From Odiellus spinosus (taxonomy: Eukaryota > Arthropoda > Arachnida > Opiliones > Phalangiidae), in contig OY987226.1 of the NCBI GenBank assembly GCA_963920705.1, positions 23,114,136 to 23,178,135 on the forward strand: a stretch of DNA of 64,000 nt, given 5' to 3'. The notes below the pieces were generated by a model that did not search any database, was not told where the DNA came from, and worked only from the letters and a program-made list of their open reading frames with translations. Position 1 is the first letter of the stretch. Each line of letters starts with the position of its first letter. Shown one piece after another: positions 12,115 through 24,384 of the stretch. A program made the translations under genes and the position numbers.

Positions 12115-15100
12115 TTAAAATTAAAAAAAATAATCTGACTGAAATGAGAAGTTGAAAACCAAAATCTCCGAAGCTTTGAAAATGTACAAAAACTGCTGGG
12201 AGATGGCAAAGTTTCAAAAATCTATTTCCGGATTTGTATAGGTAAGGGGGTAAAATTGAGGGGCCGAATAAAATTTATGGCAGCCATGTTGGAAACAAAC
12301 ATCTTCCAACTACTAGAATAGTAAATCGTACCAGAGAAAATTATCCCTGTGAGGTTGATTAATCCATGATTGAAGAAGCAGCCATACTGAAGAACACATC
12401 TGCAAAAACTGCAGGAACTGTAACCAGATTTTTCAAGATGAACTTAAACCTTCAACATCTGCAACTCCCAATACCTGTAGTCAATCTCAAAGCTCATTAA
12501 GCCAGGAAAGCTCCGTGTCTGACAGTGTATTTGAGTTGTCACAAAGAGTCCAAGGTCAAGTGCAAATGGAGTCTCTATATGAAACTCTCCTGAACTTGAA
12601 CACTTCGCCAATTACACGTCAAAGCTTATCATCATATCAACGACCAGCATATGCCAAAAGAAATGTGGATGAAGTTGCTGAAGGAGTGAAGATCAAGCTA
12701 ATAGAACTGCTAAATATACCAGAAGAAGATTATGAAGCCAAAGAAAGATGATTTTGATGAGCTTATCACTCAACTTAAGCAAAAGTAGATCAATCTACAA
12801 TACAGAAAAAGTGTGAACTTCTTACCCTAGTTGCTTTCTCGTGGTCAATTAAGAAAATTTGCGAAGAATTTAAAGTATCAACACATTTGGCCAAAAAATC
12901 TCATAAATTGAAAAAAGAAAAAGGTCTACTCCCTGAATAAGAGAAGAGAATAGGCAAGACTTTCTCAGGACACTGTTGATCTTGTAAAAGGTTTCTACGA
13001 AGATGATGACATTTCTCATATTTGCCCGGGAAGAATGATTTTGTCTCAGTTCGAATCGAAAACAAAAGAGTTCATAAGCAAAAAATACTTTTATTATCGA
13101 ACATCCAGTTTAAATCTAAATACCCAGATGCAAAAGTTGGCTTTTCAAAGTTTTGTTCACGAGGACCGAAATGGTACATAACCATAGATTCAAGTGTTTC
13201 CCACTCAGTCTGCGTTATAGAAATACACCAAAACATGAAATTAATTTCTATGGCACGTCCTGGACATCCAGACTACAAACATCTCATGACAAAATTTGTT
13301 TGTGACTTAAATAATCGTCAATGTATGCTCCATCTATGTGGAAACTGCCCTGGCCTTGAGGATTTCGAAATATTTTTAGAATCGTTGTTTGATGAAAATG
13401 AAATTGATCTAGTGGACACAATTTCTTACAAACAACGGACCCATAAAGATGCTCAAACCAAATTACAAGAAATAGTAACGTCAGTCAGCGAATACATTGA
13501 TAATTTCGCCACTAAAATGGAAAAAGCTTTAGAGCACCATTACATTTCAAAAGCACAAGCCTCAAATTTTCGACTATTGAAAGACGAGTTGCCTGAAAAC
13601 GAAGCTATAATAGTCTTAGATTTCGCGGAAAACTATTAATTTTTGGTACAGAATGCGGTGCAGGGCTTCCACTGGGAAAATCTGCGAGCAACGTTACACC
13701 CATTTGCGGTTTATCACAAGAAAGACAGCAGATTGCAATGCTTTAGTGCGTGTATCATAAGTGATGAAATGGAACACTAATTCAACAGTCCACTATTTCA
13801 TCAAAACGATTTTGGAGTATCTTAAAACGGCTCTTCCTCACCTAAACCAAATCCACTACTTAAGCGACGGTGCGGCTTCTCAATACAAGAACCGAAAAAA
13901 TTTCATTATCCTATGTCACCAAGAAATTGATTTTGGAATTTCCGCCGAGTGGAACTTTTTTGCCACGAGCCATGGGAAGAATGCTTGCGACAGTATTGGA
14001 GGAACAGCTAAACGACTCGTAGCCCGAGCTTCCTTGCAGATGCCAATTACCGATCAAATAGTCACGCCGAGACAATTTTTTGAATGGGCTGATAAAAACA
14101 TTTTTTTTTTTTTTCGTCTGTAAAAATGACGAGAAAAGGCCCAAAGAGCTATTGGAGGAGAGGTTTTTAAAGATATCAACTGTGATGGGAGAGAGAAGTC
14201 ATCACAGATTTGTCCCTAAAAACAAGTATGAAATCAAAATGTTCAGAACTTCAGATACTTTTAGTACCAAGGTAGCTGTCGCGAGAAACGAAGAAGACCC
14301 TAATATAAATTTTTCGGACATGTCTGTGGGAAACTACGTGGCTGCTGTGTACGATAAGGAATGGTACCTAGCTGTTGTTGTGGCCACCTTTCAAGAAGAA
14401 AACGATTATCTCTTGAAATGTATGGTGAAGGACACTTTTTCAAACTTTCTCACTTGGCCTGAAAAAAAAAAAGACTTAATGACATACTATGTATATTACC
14501 TGAACCTCAGCCTTCTAGCACTTCTGGAAGTGCTTCACATTCAATAATGATTGCACTAAGCAAAGTTCAAGAATTGTTTAAAAGAATTTGATACAATTTT
14601 TTTTTTTTTCTAAAGTAAATTATTTGCAGTTTTTAAAAATTACATTTTCAGGTCTTAGGAATCAAATACCCAAAAAAGCTAGTATATCATTGGAAAGGTC
14701 TTGCCAAGCTTTAAATTTATAGAAATTAATAAAAAAAATTAGAGTTACACTTTTTGCGCTATTGGCCGGAAAATGATACCCCCTGCCATGTGAACCAAAA
14801 CAGTTACGCTAATTTTGAGTAGCTAAAAGTTTTTACCTGCCTAAATTACGTAAAATTTCTAAGTTTGATTGAATTCGTTAAGAAATTAAGGTATTTATTG
14901 GATATTTTGCAAAAGGTACCAAAATGAGCTTCAAGGTACACGATTTTTCTGGGGTGTAGTAAAAATTGATGTAAAATAAAAACTTTCTAATATTTTTCAG
15001 AGAAAACTTAGATTTGGTCCTTATATAGGTAAAGTACCATCTGTACCAATTTTTATCAAAATCGGCCGACCCATGGTATACCGACTGGTCGTTCTGCATG

Positions 15101-15651
15101 GAATGAACGACCCTAATCAAATCATTGCTATAACTTTCTATAAATCGATGAAATTTTCTGTTTTCCCATGATGTTTTGGGGATTTTGTTGTGGTCACCCT
15201 GTTGTTGGTTACTTATGCTACCATTTAAACCAATGATCTTGTGGATAACAAAAAAAAAAAAAAAAAAAAAAAAAAGAATTACCCAAACTATACCACTACT
15301 CTCTCCTTCAGTAGTAAACTTGAGGCTATAAAACTCACTCAACAGATTATTTTAGTCCAATTCTAGCAGAACTTACATTTAGTGGTAAGTAGATAAGTGT
15401 GGATTCCAACAAATGAAATGTAATCCTTTACACAAAATTAAATGACCATGGTAGCTAAAACTGATAATTTGACTAAAGAGACTTCTATTTGCTAAACGTA
15501 TTTTTTAACCATGAAGTAGCAGTCTCGTTAATTTCATTCTTGTTATGAATTAAATATAATTTTTTTATGTCTAAAATTACTAAACAGTCATAATTTTGAA
15601 ACATTTTAATTTAAAATCGTACATACATACAATTTAATTTACAAATTAAGG

Positions 15652-18600
15652 TTATATTAGCTTGATTTTGCCCGTTTTCAATAACGTAGAAACAGGTTTG
15701 AATCGCATTATGTGTTGGCCACCTTTCACAAAATCAACAATTTCTTCACTGAAATTCAATTAATGTTGTTACATAACTTCAGATATGGTTGGAGAATACA
15801 TGAATGAACCAAATATAATTTAACTACCCTTACTGAAAAACAGTGATCTGAAGAGGTCCTCAAGAACACTACAAAAGTCTTGGGGAAGTAAAACCTCTTA
15901 AGACTTTTTTGGTAAGGGTACTTCTCAAGGTAATGGAGGGACTCAAATATTTGAGAAAAAGTGGCTATAATTATGGTTTCTGTAGTTATAACGCTTATGG
16001 AAAAAAGTTAGTCAGATCTGAAGAGGTCTTCAAGAACACTACAAAAGACTTCCCCAAGACCTCGAAAGACTAACTTTTTTTGGTAAGGGAATAAAGACCA
16101 TCCTGTTCCATATAAAGGCGCGAGCGCGTTTATAAGCTAGCAAGAAACCTAAATTTATTGAATGATCATTTATAAAGGAGCAAAAACTGATAAATTACAA
16201 CAAGTGGTGGCGGCATCAAATTGGGGTTGATAGTCTTGCGAGAATTTTCGAAATTGCGCTGTCACGTTTCTTACTTTAACCAATAATAGCCTATGTTCAG
16301 TGACGCTTTATATATATATATAAAGTCAACTACTCTTCGTTTCTACAAGTGTGTGGAAGGCACCATGTCGTTGAAACAGTTAAACGAGCAACAAAAGGAC
16401 ATGAAAAGACATTTAGACAGTGCCATTTTAAAGCAATCATCGGATATCCAATAACTGTACAGCCAAATCCGTTGTCATGAGCTTTTAATGATAATACCAA
16501 GCCAGTGTGAATTTCTCGCTCGCTTGTAAATGCGATTGAAAGAAGTTTTCAGAAACATGAAATCTACACAGATTTAAACAAACTAAACAAAAAATGCATG
16601 CTAAAGCAAATTGAATAAAATTAAGCTCCCCGTGACTCTTTTTGTTCCAAAAATGTATCGACAATTTGAAAGCTTTACCCATCAAAAGAAAATTTATCAG
16701 AAATAAAGGTTTAGTCCTTGAAGCCATAATAACTCGTGGGAATGTTTCTCAAGGTAACCAACACTAGCTTTAGCACACATTTAGCCATCATGGTAGCAGC
16801 TAGAGGTAAATAGGTGATCCGTTTAAGTTTTTTAATCTTTATATTCCCCCTTTAATAGTCACTACCCCTCTAGCTACCACTACCCAAACTATCGAACAAA
16901 ACTATAACAATTAGAGTCTAGGGTATTTATAGTTAAATGGTCTTCGGATGTACAGAACCAAAAAGAAGTATGTTCCTTCAAGAGATTAGACAACCTTTCA
17001 CAATTCCAAAGTACTATTTGTCGATTTTGGTTTACTTGGTCATAATTTTAAGCTCTAGCTCACTTCGCTATTTTTAAAGCAGCGTCAGAGACTAACACAG
17101 ACTCTATAGTTAGGATATTTTCTTAGCAAACGACAATGCAGAAACGCCCCTCAATGCATTTCCTATTGTTCCACGAACCCAACCAAGTGAACCGCCATTG
17201 CCTTCATATTTAATTGTTCAGCACATTATTTTTAATGACCACATTCATTTCACTTCATTTTCTACTAAAACTCTTAAGCCTAAGCAAATTCCAATTTACA
17301 TCTTTTAGCTTATTGCCACATTATCAGTGTCATTAGTTGAGAAACAATAGAGAAACTTATCTACTGAAACGAGTGATTGCTTGCTACAAAGGACCATTTC
17401 AGATTTGGAAAATTAATTTTGAGATATAAACTAACGAGTTTCTAGAGAAATGTCCTTGCATTTTGTTTTAAGCATTTCCGCTCGTGTTAATAGTCCCTCG
17501 ACTTTTGATAAATTCGCACCTACAATTCTTTTAAAATTTTTTTACTGTACTGAACAATTAAATATCTTGATCTAGGCAATGGGGACTCGCTTGGCGGATT
17601 ACCGCAACAAGAGGAAATACAAAACGTTTATCCCTACCCATTCAGTTACGCTTCTGTAGTGTCGTCTGCTATGAAAATATCCGTGCAATTCCCCATAGGT
17701 TGCAACTTGTTGGCGGTCTTTGTTAGTCTATAACAGCTTAGTTCTCAATTACACTGTCCCATATCAATCGCCAATCCTACAAGGTTGATATAAGAGACAA
17801 ACATTTTACAAAATTGAAAAGGAATAGAGGTAAAAAAGTACCTGGTAAAATTTCCCGCTTGCTCTTCAATCACCACACCACCCGCATTGTTCTTGACTTG
17901 AAGAAAAATGTATCCATCTAAATTTGGTTTAGTAGCTGAAAAAGGCGAAAAAAATCTATTCAATATGGCAAAAATATGTGGCTTTTATAAGTCCATTATT
18001 TTCCTCTGTTTCTATTCATAACAACCATGGATATACAACACCCCATATTTAGAGATATGCGAGCACTGGCCAATGGCGGAGATCAATACTCTTGGCACTA
18101 CTTGGGTGTTAATGAATAAATTCATTTGCAGTTTTTAAGATTACCAGCTTTTGAGAGATGAAAGTTTTGCAAATTAGCGGGGAAATGGTCCACAACATTA
18201 TTTTTCAAGAAATCCTCCATTAGAGCAATGTACCTAAATGATAAAACAATTACATTTGTTTTAAAAAAAACCCTTGGAACAATGCTTGGTCAGAGAAATA
18301 AAAATTCTAGTAAAAAATGAAATTTGAATAAAATTTTCGGAAAGATCGTTAAAACTAAGTATGCCTGTATACATGTAAAAAAAATCAGCACTCTCGAAAT
18401 ATTTGGAAACTATATGTCTTAGACATTGTAACTCCTCATAATGGTTGTGTGACTAAAGCTAACAGTTATATCGAGCAAGTGGTTGCATCTTTAGGATAGT
18501 TCTTCTCAAAAGTACTTATTGCAGAAAATTTTGGCTTTTTTAGAAACTTTTATTCAATCTCTTTTTGCTACCTTTCTGCAAAGTAAAAATTTGAATATTG

Positions 18601-21600
18601 TAATTTTTTTTTTAAACTCCATTACTTTATCAAAATATATAAAAACTGACTCAGAAACGTTAAACTTTACACACAGCATTAGCAAAATGAGAAAAGCTGA
18701 AGCACACTTCATTGAGGAAAACTATTCCTCAAAAGCTCCACTTGAAAACGAGCATAGGAGGGCGAGTTTCTATTACAAATGAGTTCGAATTTCATTTACT
18801 AAGCCTTGATTTATTCTTCGCGTTTTATGGGAGTAAATAACGTTTTTTAGAATGTTTAATATTCGCTCATGGTATCTAGAATAGTGAAACAAACTAGACT
18901 AAGCTATTTGGCATTGAAAGAATGGCAAATTTTATGCTTCTATACGCCAAAGTAAAAGCCAATTTTCGGGTGTATCAACTCTAGCTGCCACTAGGACCAA
19001 CTAATCGTTTGAGCCACTTAATCTACAAAGATAAAATCTTACTCAATTGCGTATCGTCTTTCATCAGGAGACATTAGAGAGCCAGCCTCTGTATCTATAG
19101 AATTAGAGATTTCTTTTTCAATTATGTACGCTCCAAATTTTTCTATCTAAAAAAATTATGATTTATTTAGTATAAATTATCGTGAATTGTAGATATTTTT
19201 AAAATACAAATTAAAGGGAGCCTGAAGTAATGAAATCGGTTTTGTTTTTAATCAGTGGCATATGCTGAGAAATGTCTAAAGTTCCCAATGAAATATACCA
19301 GAACATCCTAGATACTTTAAGCCCATCATTGAAACCATTTTTCATAGGGATAGCAGATCCATGGATAAAGAGAGATGGTTCAATCACTTGGCCCTTTTCT
19401 CATAGATGAGTTTCAGCGCGACGCTGAAGGGAGGAAATTCAGACAGTATAGTACAGACAGAAGTAACAAAAGTCTCACCCATCAAGCTTAGGAGCATGCC
19501 AACGTTTTAATGACAGAGGAGCATTTTCACCCATTGATGTGGTGCGAAGTTACATTTATTTCAAGTATAATACCGTGAACTTTTGGTTCATGAAAGGTGT
19601 TATTATTGTATCTTTAACGATTGGAGGTTGAAATAACCAGCATAAATTTTACCCCTATTTTCAGCCAATATTAGTCTTACGATCTGCCAGGTGCTCTCAG
19701 AGAAAAATGTAGGCATGTGTTTCTGCTCCTCTCTTCTACCCCTAACAATCCATACAGTGTGGTTAGAGCCATCTTAAGCTGAGACGAGTTTTTTCCCCAA
19801 AAAAAAAAAGAAAATGATCGAACCATCTCTATATTCCTGGCTGATCCAAGTTCTAACCCTTATTAATAAAGGAGATGCAGAATATAATGCGCCAATTTAA
19901 ATTTGACTTCTAAAATTTCAACTGGTAATAATCTTAACTGCAAGTTGCTTTTAAACTCATTGCAAAGTAAAGAGTTTTCTAGAGAGTGGGAATTGTTTTC
20001 TATAAAGGAAGTTTGGGTTTGTACAAGATTTTGAAAATGAATTTTTGATATTTCCAAGTTTTCCCCACCATACTTTTGATAGTTCATATTTTTATACTAA
20101 AGCAAAAATATAGAAAATAATTATAGGCTTAAAATAAACTAGAGGCATGGAGTTCGCTTCTTAAAGCAACTGGCAGCTCTGGAGGAGCCCCTGTGAAAGT
20201 CTCTTTCCTGATGCAAACCAAATATGCCTTGCCAAAGGCAGGAGCCAATGGGACCCACATTCACTTATAAATCCCTCCCTCTTGCCTTTGGTAAGGTAAA
20301 TTAATTGTGTAGCAGAAAAGGGGGAATTTAGGAGAAACTCTAGAGCCGCCAGTTGCTTTAAGTGATATAAAAAAATCGTCAGTTGAGTTTGTAACAGTTT
20401 TGAACTAAAAAGGATAGAAGTTACACTGGGAATTGTTAAGGAATGCAGGGTCAGGGAGGTCACACTCAAGGAAATTCTGGGAGTGGCTAGTCCAAGTTTT
20501 GAAACATCATCCATGTAAAGCATCAATAATGTCTTTCCTTCCCCGAGAGGCTGGGATTTCAAATTATAGCAGCTTTCAGTGTCCAAGGCTTAGTTAAACT
20601 TAACTAGATTGTGACAAATTAGTAATTACGCATATTTTTTTTGCTAGTTATGATTAGGCATTTCATTCTTTAATCTATCTAATAATAAATAGTTACTGGC
20701 ATGATAAAGTTTTTATTTTTCCTCGCAATTGAAAAACTACTCCAAGGCGAAGGGAACCACAACCAATCAGGGGAAACTGTTAATGGAGATGTTAGGCGTC
20801 TTCTAAGGGCAAATAGTGTTGGCAAAAGTAGTAACTTAAAAATTCACACGCACGTGGCTTTGTTAGTTACTACTTTTGCCACTGCAGTTAAAGGACGCTT
20901 ATGAACGACAGGTTTAGTTATTCATCTACTAAGAATAACAGTATGTCTTACAGCATAAGATGCTTCCTTTTGCTGGGAAACTGGAGTAAAGCAAAACTAT
21001 GTGAAAATAACTTCTTTTTGGATAGAGCTTTATTGGCATACTTATGTTTATTTGTTGTACATTGTGTTTTATTAATGACTAAGGACTCGGCATACTTTCA
21101 AATAAAATTAAATTATTATTTCATGCTCCCTTTTTGAAAGCAGATTTAAAATAGATAAACTTACCTTTTTCAATCTGATTTGCAAATAACTTGAAAGCAT
21201 GTAAGTTATCCTATTCAGCTAGCAATGCAAAAAAATTAAATCAAATTCGATTGTTTGATGAGCTGATTAAGCTAGTTTCTTCTCAATTCCCCATATGGTG
21301 AGCTCTGCTATTGGCAAAAATGGGATCAACTACCATCTACACTATGTAGCTATCTAGTTGTAAGACTTAAAGAGACGAGGAAACGTATGTTAATTTCCAG
21401 TTAAACTGTTTTTAGAGTAGTTTATGCTATGAAAAAAATATATATAAAACATCAATTTTGGTCATAAATGGGCCTGCTTCGTGTCCAAAAATGATTTCCA
21501 AGGTTTTTTTTTTTTTTATTTTGAAATATGATTTAATGGCTGTAGTGTTTGTAATATGTGAATAATTACTCTTTAGTTAATTATGAATACTGATTTAATA

Positions 21601-23888
21601 CTACTAATATGAAGCATGAAAATATGCATGTGCTTGCTGAGGAGGCTGGAACAAGAGTGAGCTTAACTTCTCAGCTCCCTCTAAGGAATATACTCCGCTT
21701 TACATGCTAGAGTTTGACTGCCACCTAGGTAGTTGGTTTCTAATACATATATAACAATGGCCAATCACGGAACTAGAGAGCGGGGTTTGGACAAGAAATT
21801 TCTGATTATTTTATCTTTATTCATAACTTAAAATTTTTCGAGGAAAGTCTATGATAAATCCAAGGTAATCGCGAATAATTTTCCGATTATTTTTTATGAT
21901 TAACTGATTAACTGATAGTTGTGGATTATTTTGTCCAAACCCCGATCTCTACACGGAACTGGGTTAGTCTTTGTGAAATTGTGATGATCTTAAAGAGTTA
22001 TAAAAAATCCACTTTGACCAGGTAATTTGTAGATTTGTAATTATAAATAAACAATATGAAAATGAACAACTAAAGCCAAAAAATATATTATTGTAGCTGT
22101 TTCCAATAAAATAATAAATCACTCGGAAAAGCAATTTCTGGTTTATTTTACGATAAGCCTTATTCGGGGCTATTTCTGTTTGAAAATAAAGAACGCGTTT
22201 TTGGCTGGAAAGTTGCCGTATTTACTCTGATGGAGTGCACGCCATGAGGGCGCAAACTCTTTTTTAATGGTGATTGGTCATTGAATTTTGTTTAGATTTA
22301 AATAGTTTATAGATTTGTTTTTATTGATTTTTTGAGGGTAACTATTGATATTTTGAACTAACATATTTATAGATTTGTTTCATATGAAGTGGTCCAACTA
22401 AATCATGGTTTAGTTGTCCCTTTAAGTCTTAATAATACCCACCCATGAAAAATATTTCGAGTTATGGTTGGGATTTTAGCCCAAAAGTGTCAAAGCCATG
22501 TCAGCTGGGGTTCAAAGACCCTAGTTGGGATTTTGTACCATTAACTAGATGGTTCCGAATTGTTAAATTTATGATGACTTAGCTAACAATGTACCCACTA
22601 GTAAAGTGATAAAAAACGCACGTACAAAAACTTTTTAATGTTAATCTGTTACATAATAAGTTTATGGACACCACTGCGTAGCAACTATAATCAACTTAGG
22701 GCATTTGCTTCAAGTTCAACCAATCAGATAGGAGACTGCTACCTCTGAGAACGGTTTAAAAAAATTGGAAGAGTGAATGAAGTCTAACTACAGGGGTATC
22801 TATTCATTAGTTTAGTCTAAAATAGGCCTAATTCACTAGAAAAGCATTTGGCTTTAAAGGCCCACACAACTTGAGTACACGCCAGTTTAAAAATGATCTT
22901 CCCTTGCACATACAGCCTAGCATAGACCAGTAACTTGTTTGGCCTAGTTTGAGTTAGTCTGAAGAGGTCTTGGGGAAGTCTTTCATTTTGTTAATAAATA
23001 TTAAACACTTCCCCAAGACTTTTGTAGCGTTCTTGAGGACATCTTCAGATCAGACTAACTTTTTTTTGGTAAGGGAATCATAGTGAACACGAATAATTGT
23101 CTTTTGGAATTTTTAAAGCCTGGATAAATGCATTAAGCTTTCGCTACAACCTAACTATAAAAACGACAAACTGAAAATGGCTCTCATGACGTGATTTTTC
23201 GGAAGTAAATATATTTTTTACATTTTCCGCGGATTTTCCGCCCAGTGACAAACTAACTTAATACTTAAAGGAAAGGTAAAAAGGATACCCAAGTGTTTTT
23301 TATAGATTTACTAGCGAAAATAAGACTTGTTAGTTCTGAAAATCATTTAAGTGTCATTCAAAAGAGATAATATTTTGGTAATAAATTGAAAGCAGGCACT
23401 CTGACCAATCACAAGATAGCCCCAACTGGTCTAAATAAGATTACCAGAGCACTTGCTCATCGTTGTCTTTCTTGGAAAATGTTGATTTTCAGATGCATTT
23501 CAGGTACTGCACACCAAGTGTTTGAAGTGAAGCCAAAGCTGGGGCATCTTGTGATTGGTTGCAGGGCCTACTTTTGATACCAAAGTATGATTATTTTGAG
23601 ATTCAGGGACATTGTTTTACTGATCAAATTGGTCTTATATTTACTAGTAGAATCGATAATCAATCTTTTTATTTTCTCTTCATTATCTTTGTCCAAAAAA
23701 ATTGTTTTTGAGCAGAGCTGCGGCCACTTTACTGATCATACCTCAATCTGATGAATTGTCTTTCTTATGTCTCCGATATCTGGCCCTCGAAGACTTTTTT
23801 TCATGTGAGAAATTTGATCCTTTATGCAATGAACAAGTTCTTCCTCAAAAGGTAAGAGATCTGGACAAAATTTTTCATTCTGCCACAT
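15652..23888 (-). CDS. GINS4: GINS complex subunit SLD5 (GINS4), six exons, first exon not found
   Basis: Exons in gene order: 23742-23888, 21165-21218, 19043-19146, 18145-18233, 17842-17935, 15652-15748 (stop TAA). All borders are GT-AG and the phases join without a break, giving 194 residues; human SLD5 has 223. Matching blocks: MWQNEKFCPDLL, DQISHMKKSL, TIHQIE|LNRITYMLSSYL, KK|IEKFGAYIIEKE, SLMSPDERRYAIE, HFPANLQNFHLSKA, TKPNLDGYIFLQVK, and the C-terminal beta-domain GQHIMRFKPVSTLLKTGKIK. SLD5 is one of four GINS subunits, which join Cdc45 and Mcm2-7 as the replicative helicase. An acceptor (TTTTCAG) directly precedes 23888, and in the alignment the Met there sits at an internal position, so a 5' exon of roughly 25-30 codons lies upstream. 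The introns host several MITEs. Confidence 0.92.
15827..15918. mobile_element. Tc1/mariner-like MITE, 92 bp, in the last SLD5 intron
   Basis: Ends CCCTTACTGAAAAA and TTTTTTGGTAAGGG with flanking TA on both sides. It belongs with copies at about 15991-16090, 22945-23078 and 58403-58592; all contain 'ctgaagaggtc...aagaacactacaaaag'. Confidence 0.75.
15991..16090. mobile_element. Tc1/mariner-like MITE, second copy, adjacent
   Basis: Degenerate left end (CGCTTATGGAAAAAAGTTAGTC) pairs with GACTAACTTTTTTTGGTAAG at the right. It lies only ~70 bp from the copy at 15827-15918. Confidence 0.65.
16306..16325 (+). promoter_or_regulatory. TATA-like palindrome upstream of a small ORF
   Basis: A 20-bp palindrome, CTTTATATATATATATAAAG, preceded by a CCAAT box at 16280-16284, sits 40 bp before an ATG at 16365. 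Spacing fits a core promoter on either strand; it may equally be simple-repeat sequence. Confidence 0.35.
16365..16454 (+). CDS. Small ORF, 29 residues, unknown
   Basis: ATG in the context CACCATGTC, a good initiation context, then a charged helical-looking peptide beginning MSLKQLNEQQKDMKRH and ending before TAA. It lies within the last SLD5 intron on the opposite strand, just downstream of CCAAT and TATA elements. No family recognised. It could be a genuine micropeptide, the first exon of an undetected gene, or the remnant of one. Evidence is limited to the promoter layout. Confidence 0.25.
   Translation: MSLKQLNEQQKDMKRHLDSAILKQSSDIQ
20165..20357. mobile_element. TTAA-flanked MITE, AGCAACTGGC family, best copy
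   Basis: TIRs AGCAACTGGCAGCTCTGGAG and CTCTAGAGCCGCCAGTTGCT, flanked by TTAA at 20161-20164 and 20358-20361. Inside are 'ccttgccaaaggcaggagcc' and 'cttgcctttggtaagg'. It lies in the SLD5 intron between exons 21165-21218 and 19043-19146. Confidence 0.8.
22945..23078. mobile_element. Tc1/mariner-like MITE, third copy
   Basis: Left 'gttagtctgaagaggtcttg', right 'cttcagatcagactaactttttttt' plus GGTAAGGGA. The right half is better preserved than the left end. It is inside an SLD5 intron. Confidence 0.6.
23366..23592. repeat. Foldback element in an SLD5 intron
   Basis: Arms at about 23373-23430 and 23530-23590 are inverted copies; the core 'accaatcacaagat' and 'atcttgtgattggt' is perfect. A small open frame across it is a by-product. 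It lies 150 bp from SLD5 exon 23742-23888. Confidence 0.6.
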
Positions 23889-24198
23889 CTGAAAATATTA
23901 GGCGAGTGACTCTTACAGATGACTAGAATGTATTTAAGTTGAAACTAAGTATATTTCAATACATATATTTGTGATTAAAACTTAAGAGATTAAAATACTG
24001 TAGTACAATAATTTAATAATGACCTGGTTGGTTCAGTGACAACAAATGCTCTCCAGCTGCATTGAGGCCATACAAAAATGTGATTAAAATTATTTTAATT
24101 AGTTTAAAATCATGAAACAATGTTTAGAATAGAGTAAAAAAGACAAAATTCCACTTGGTGTACAATAAAAAGGTTTTTATTTTAAAATCAATTAAAAC

Positions 24199-24246
24199 TC
24201 GACGACTAGTTTCGCCGCCCATTCGGGGGCTTCTTCAGGTCTGAAA
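24199..24246 (-). ncRNA. Hammerhead ribozyme motif of the Penelope-like-element type
   Basis: Read on the minus strand: ...GAC CTGAAGA, then a stem II (AGCC CCC GAAT GGG C GGC), then GAAAC, a minimal TA loop, GTC, and GTC. This matches the type I hammerhead core: CUGANGA, stem II, GAAA, a very short stem III (AC/GU), and cleavage after UC. GAC before the core can pair with GTC after it as stem I. Such minimal hammerheads are known from the terminal repeats of Penelope-like retroelements. No reverse transcriptase or GIY-YIG sequence was seen nearby, so this would be a fragment of a terminal repeat. Confidence 0.65.
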
Positions 24247-24384
24247 GTGATTTTAAGTAAGACAGTATCAGGCCTGAGAAGTGGTTCATTGTTTATGAAT
24301 CAAAAGGTAGTAAGTAGTTAGTGACCAATAACAAAATTCTACTAGGGGGTCGTTTTCAACGAACATATATTATAGGGGTTAAGG

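Larger units (their letters stand above)
11112..12368. mobile_element. TIR element with 7-bp TSD inserted in the transposase gene
   Basis: Left end CATGAATTAATCAACCTCAC, right end GTGAGGTTGATTAATCCATG, with perfect ATTGAAG duplications at 11105-11111 and 12369-12375. The matched ends run ~35 bp. It carries a PIF/Harbinger-like insertion at 11378-12114. Without that, about 520 bp remain with no coding sequence. Confidence 0.8.
10830..14547 (+). pseudogene. Decayed transposase-like gene of the 5-kb element
   Basis: Open fragments at 10830-11012, about 12389-12751, 12950-13639, 13761-14123 and 14120-14547 read as pieces of one protein once the insertion and several frameshifts or stops are set aside. 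Recognisable blocks in order: a Cys/His segment (CHHHHALLLGKYEF...KCCDPF, then ICKNCRNC), PGKNDFVSVRIENKRVHKQK, SDGAASQYKNRKNF, NFFATSHGKNACDSIGGTAK, TPRQFFEWADK, and a C-terminal block with NYVAAVYDKEWYLAVV and a WPEKKKD end. These blocks are typical of a widespread, poorly characterised family of metazoan transposon proteins. The SDG and HGK blocks probably belong to an RNase H-like catalytic core, which is inference. A run of T at about 14100-14114 breaks the frame. Not functional as it stands. Confidence 0.75.
10080..15113 (+). mobile_element. 5-kb DNA transposon with ~460-bp TIRs and 4-bp TSD
   Basis: The left TIR spans about 10080-10532 and the right one about 14651-15113. They start GGGTC and end GACCC, flanked by TAAT at 10076-10079 and 15114-15117. 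The TIRs are long and still well matched (shared strings include 'gacctttccaatgatatact' and its complement). Between them lie fragments of one plus-strand transposase-like gene (10830-14547), interrupted by a second element at 11112-12368. A 4-bp TSD with long TIRs is compatible with Sola-type transposons, but I cannot assign the superfamily with certainty. Confidence 0.85.

Noticed and set aside
19211-19240. TTAA followed by AGGGAGCCTGAAGTAATG, a possible MITE left end
   Set aside because: No matching right terminus with TTAA was found downstream; at most a solo end.
23702-23926. Plus-strand open frame of 74 codons with protein-like composition
   Set aside because: The opposite strand encodes a phase-perfect SLD5 exon (23742-23888); the plus frame is its shadow.
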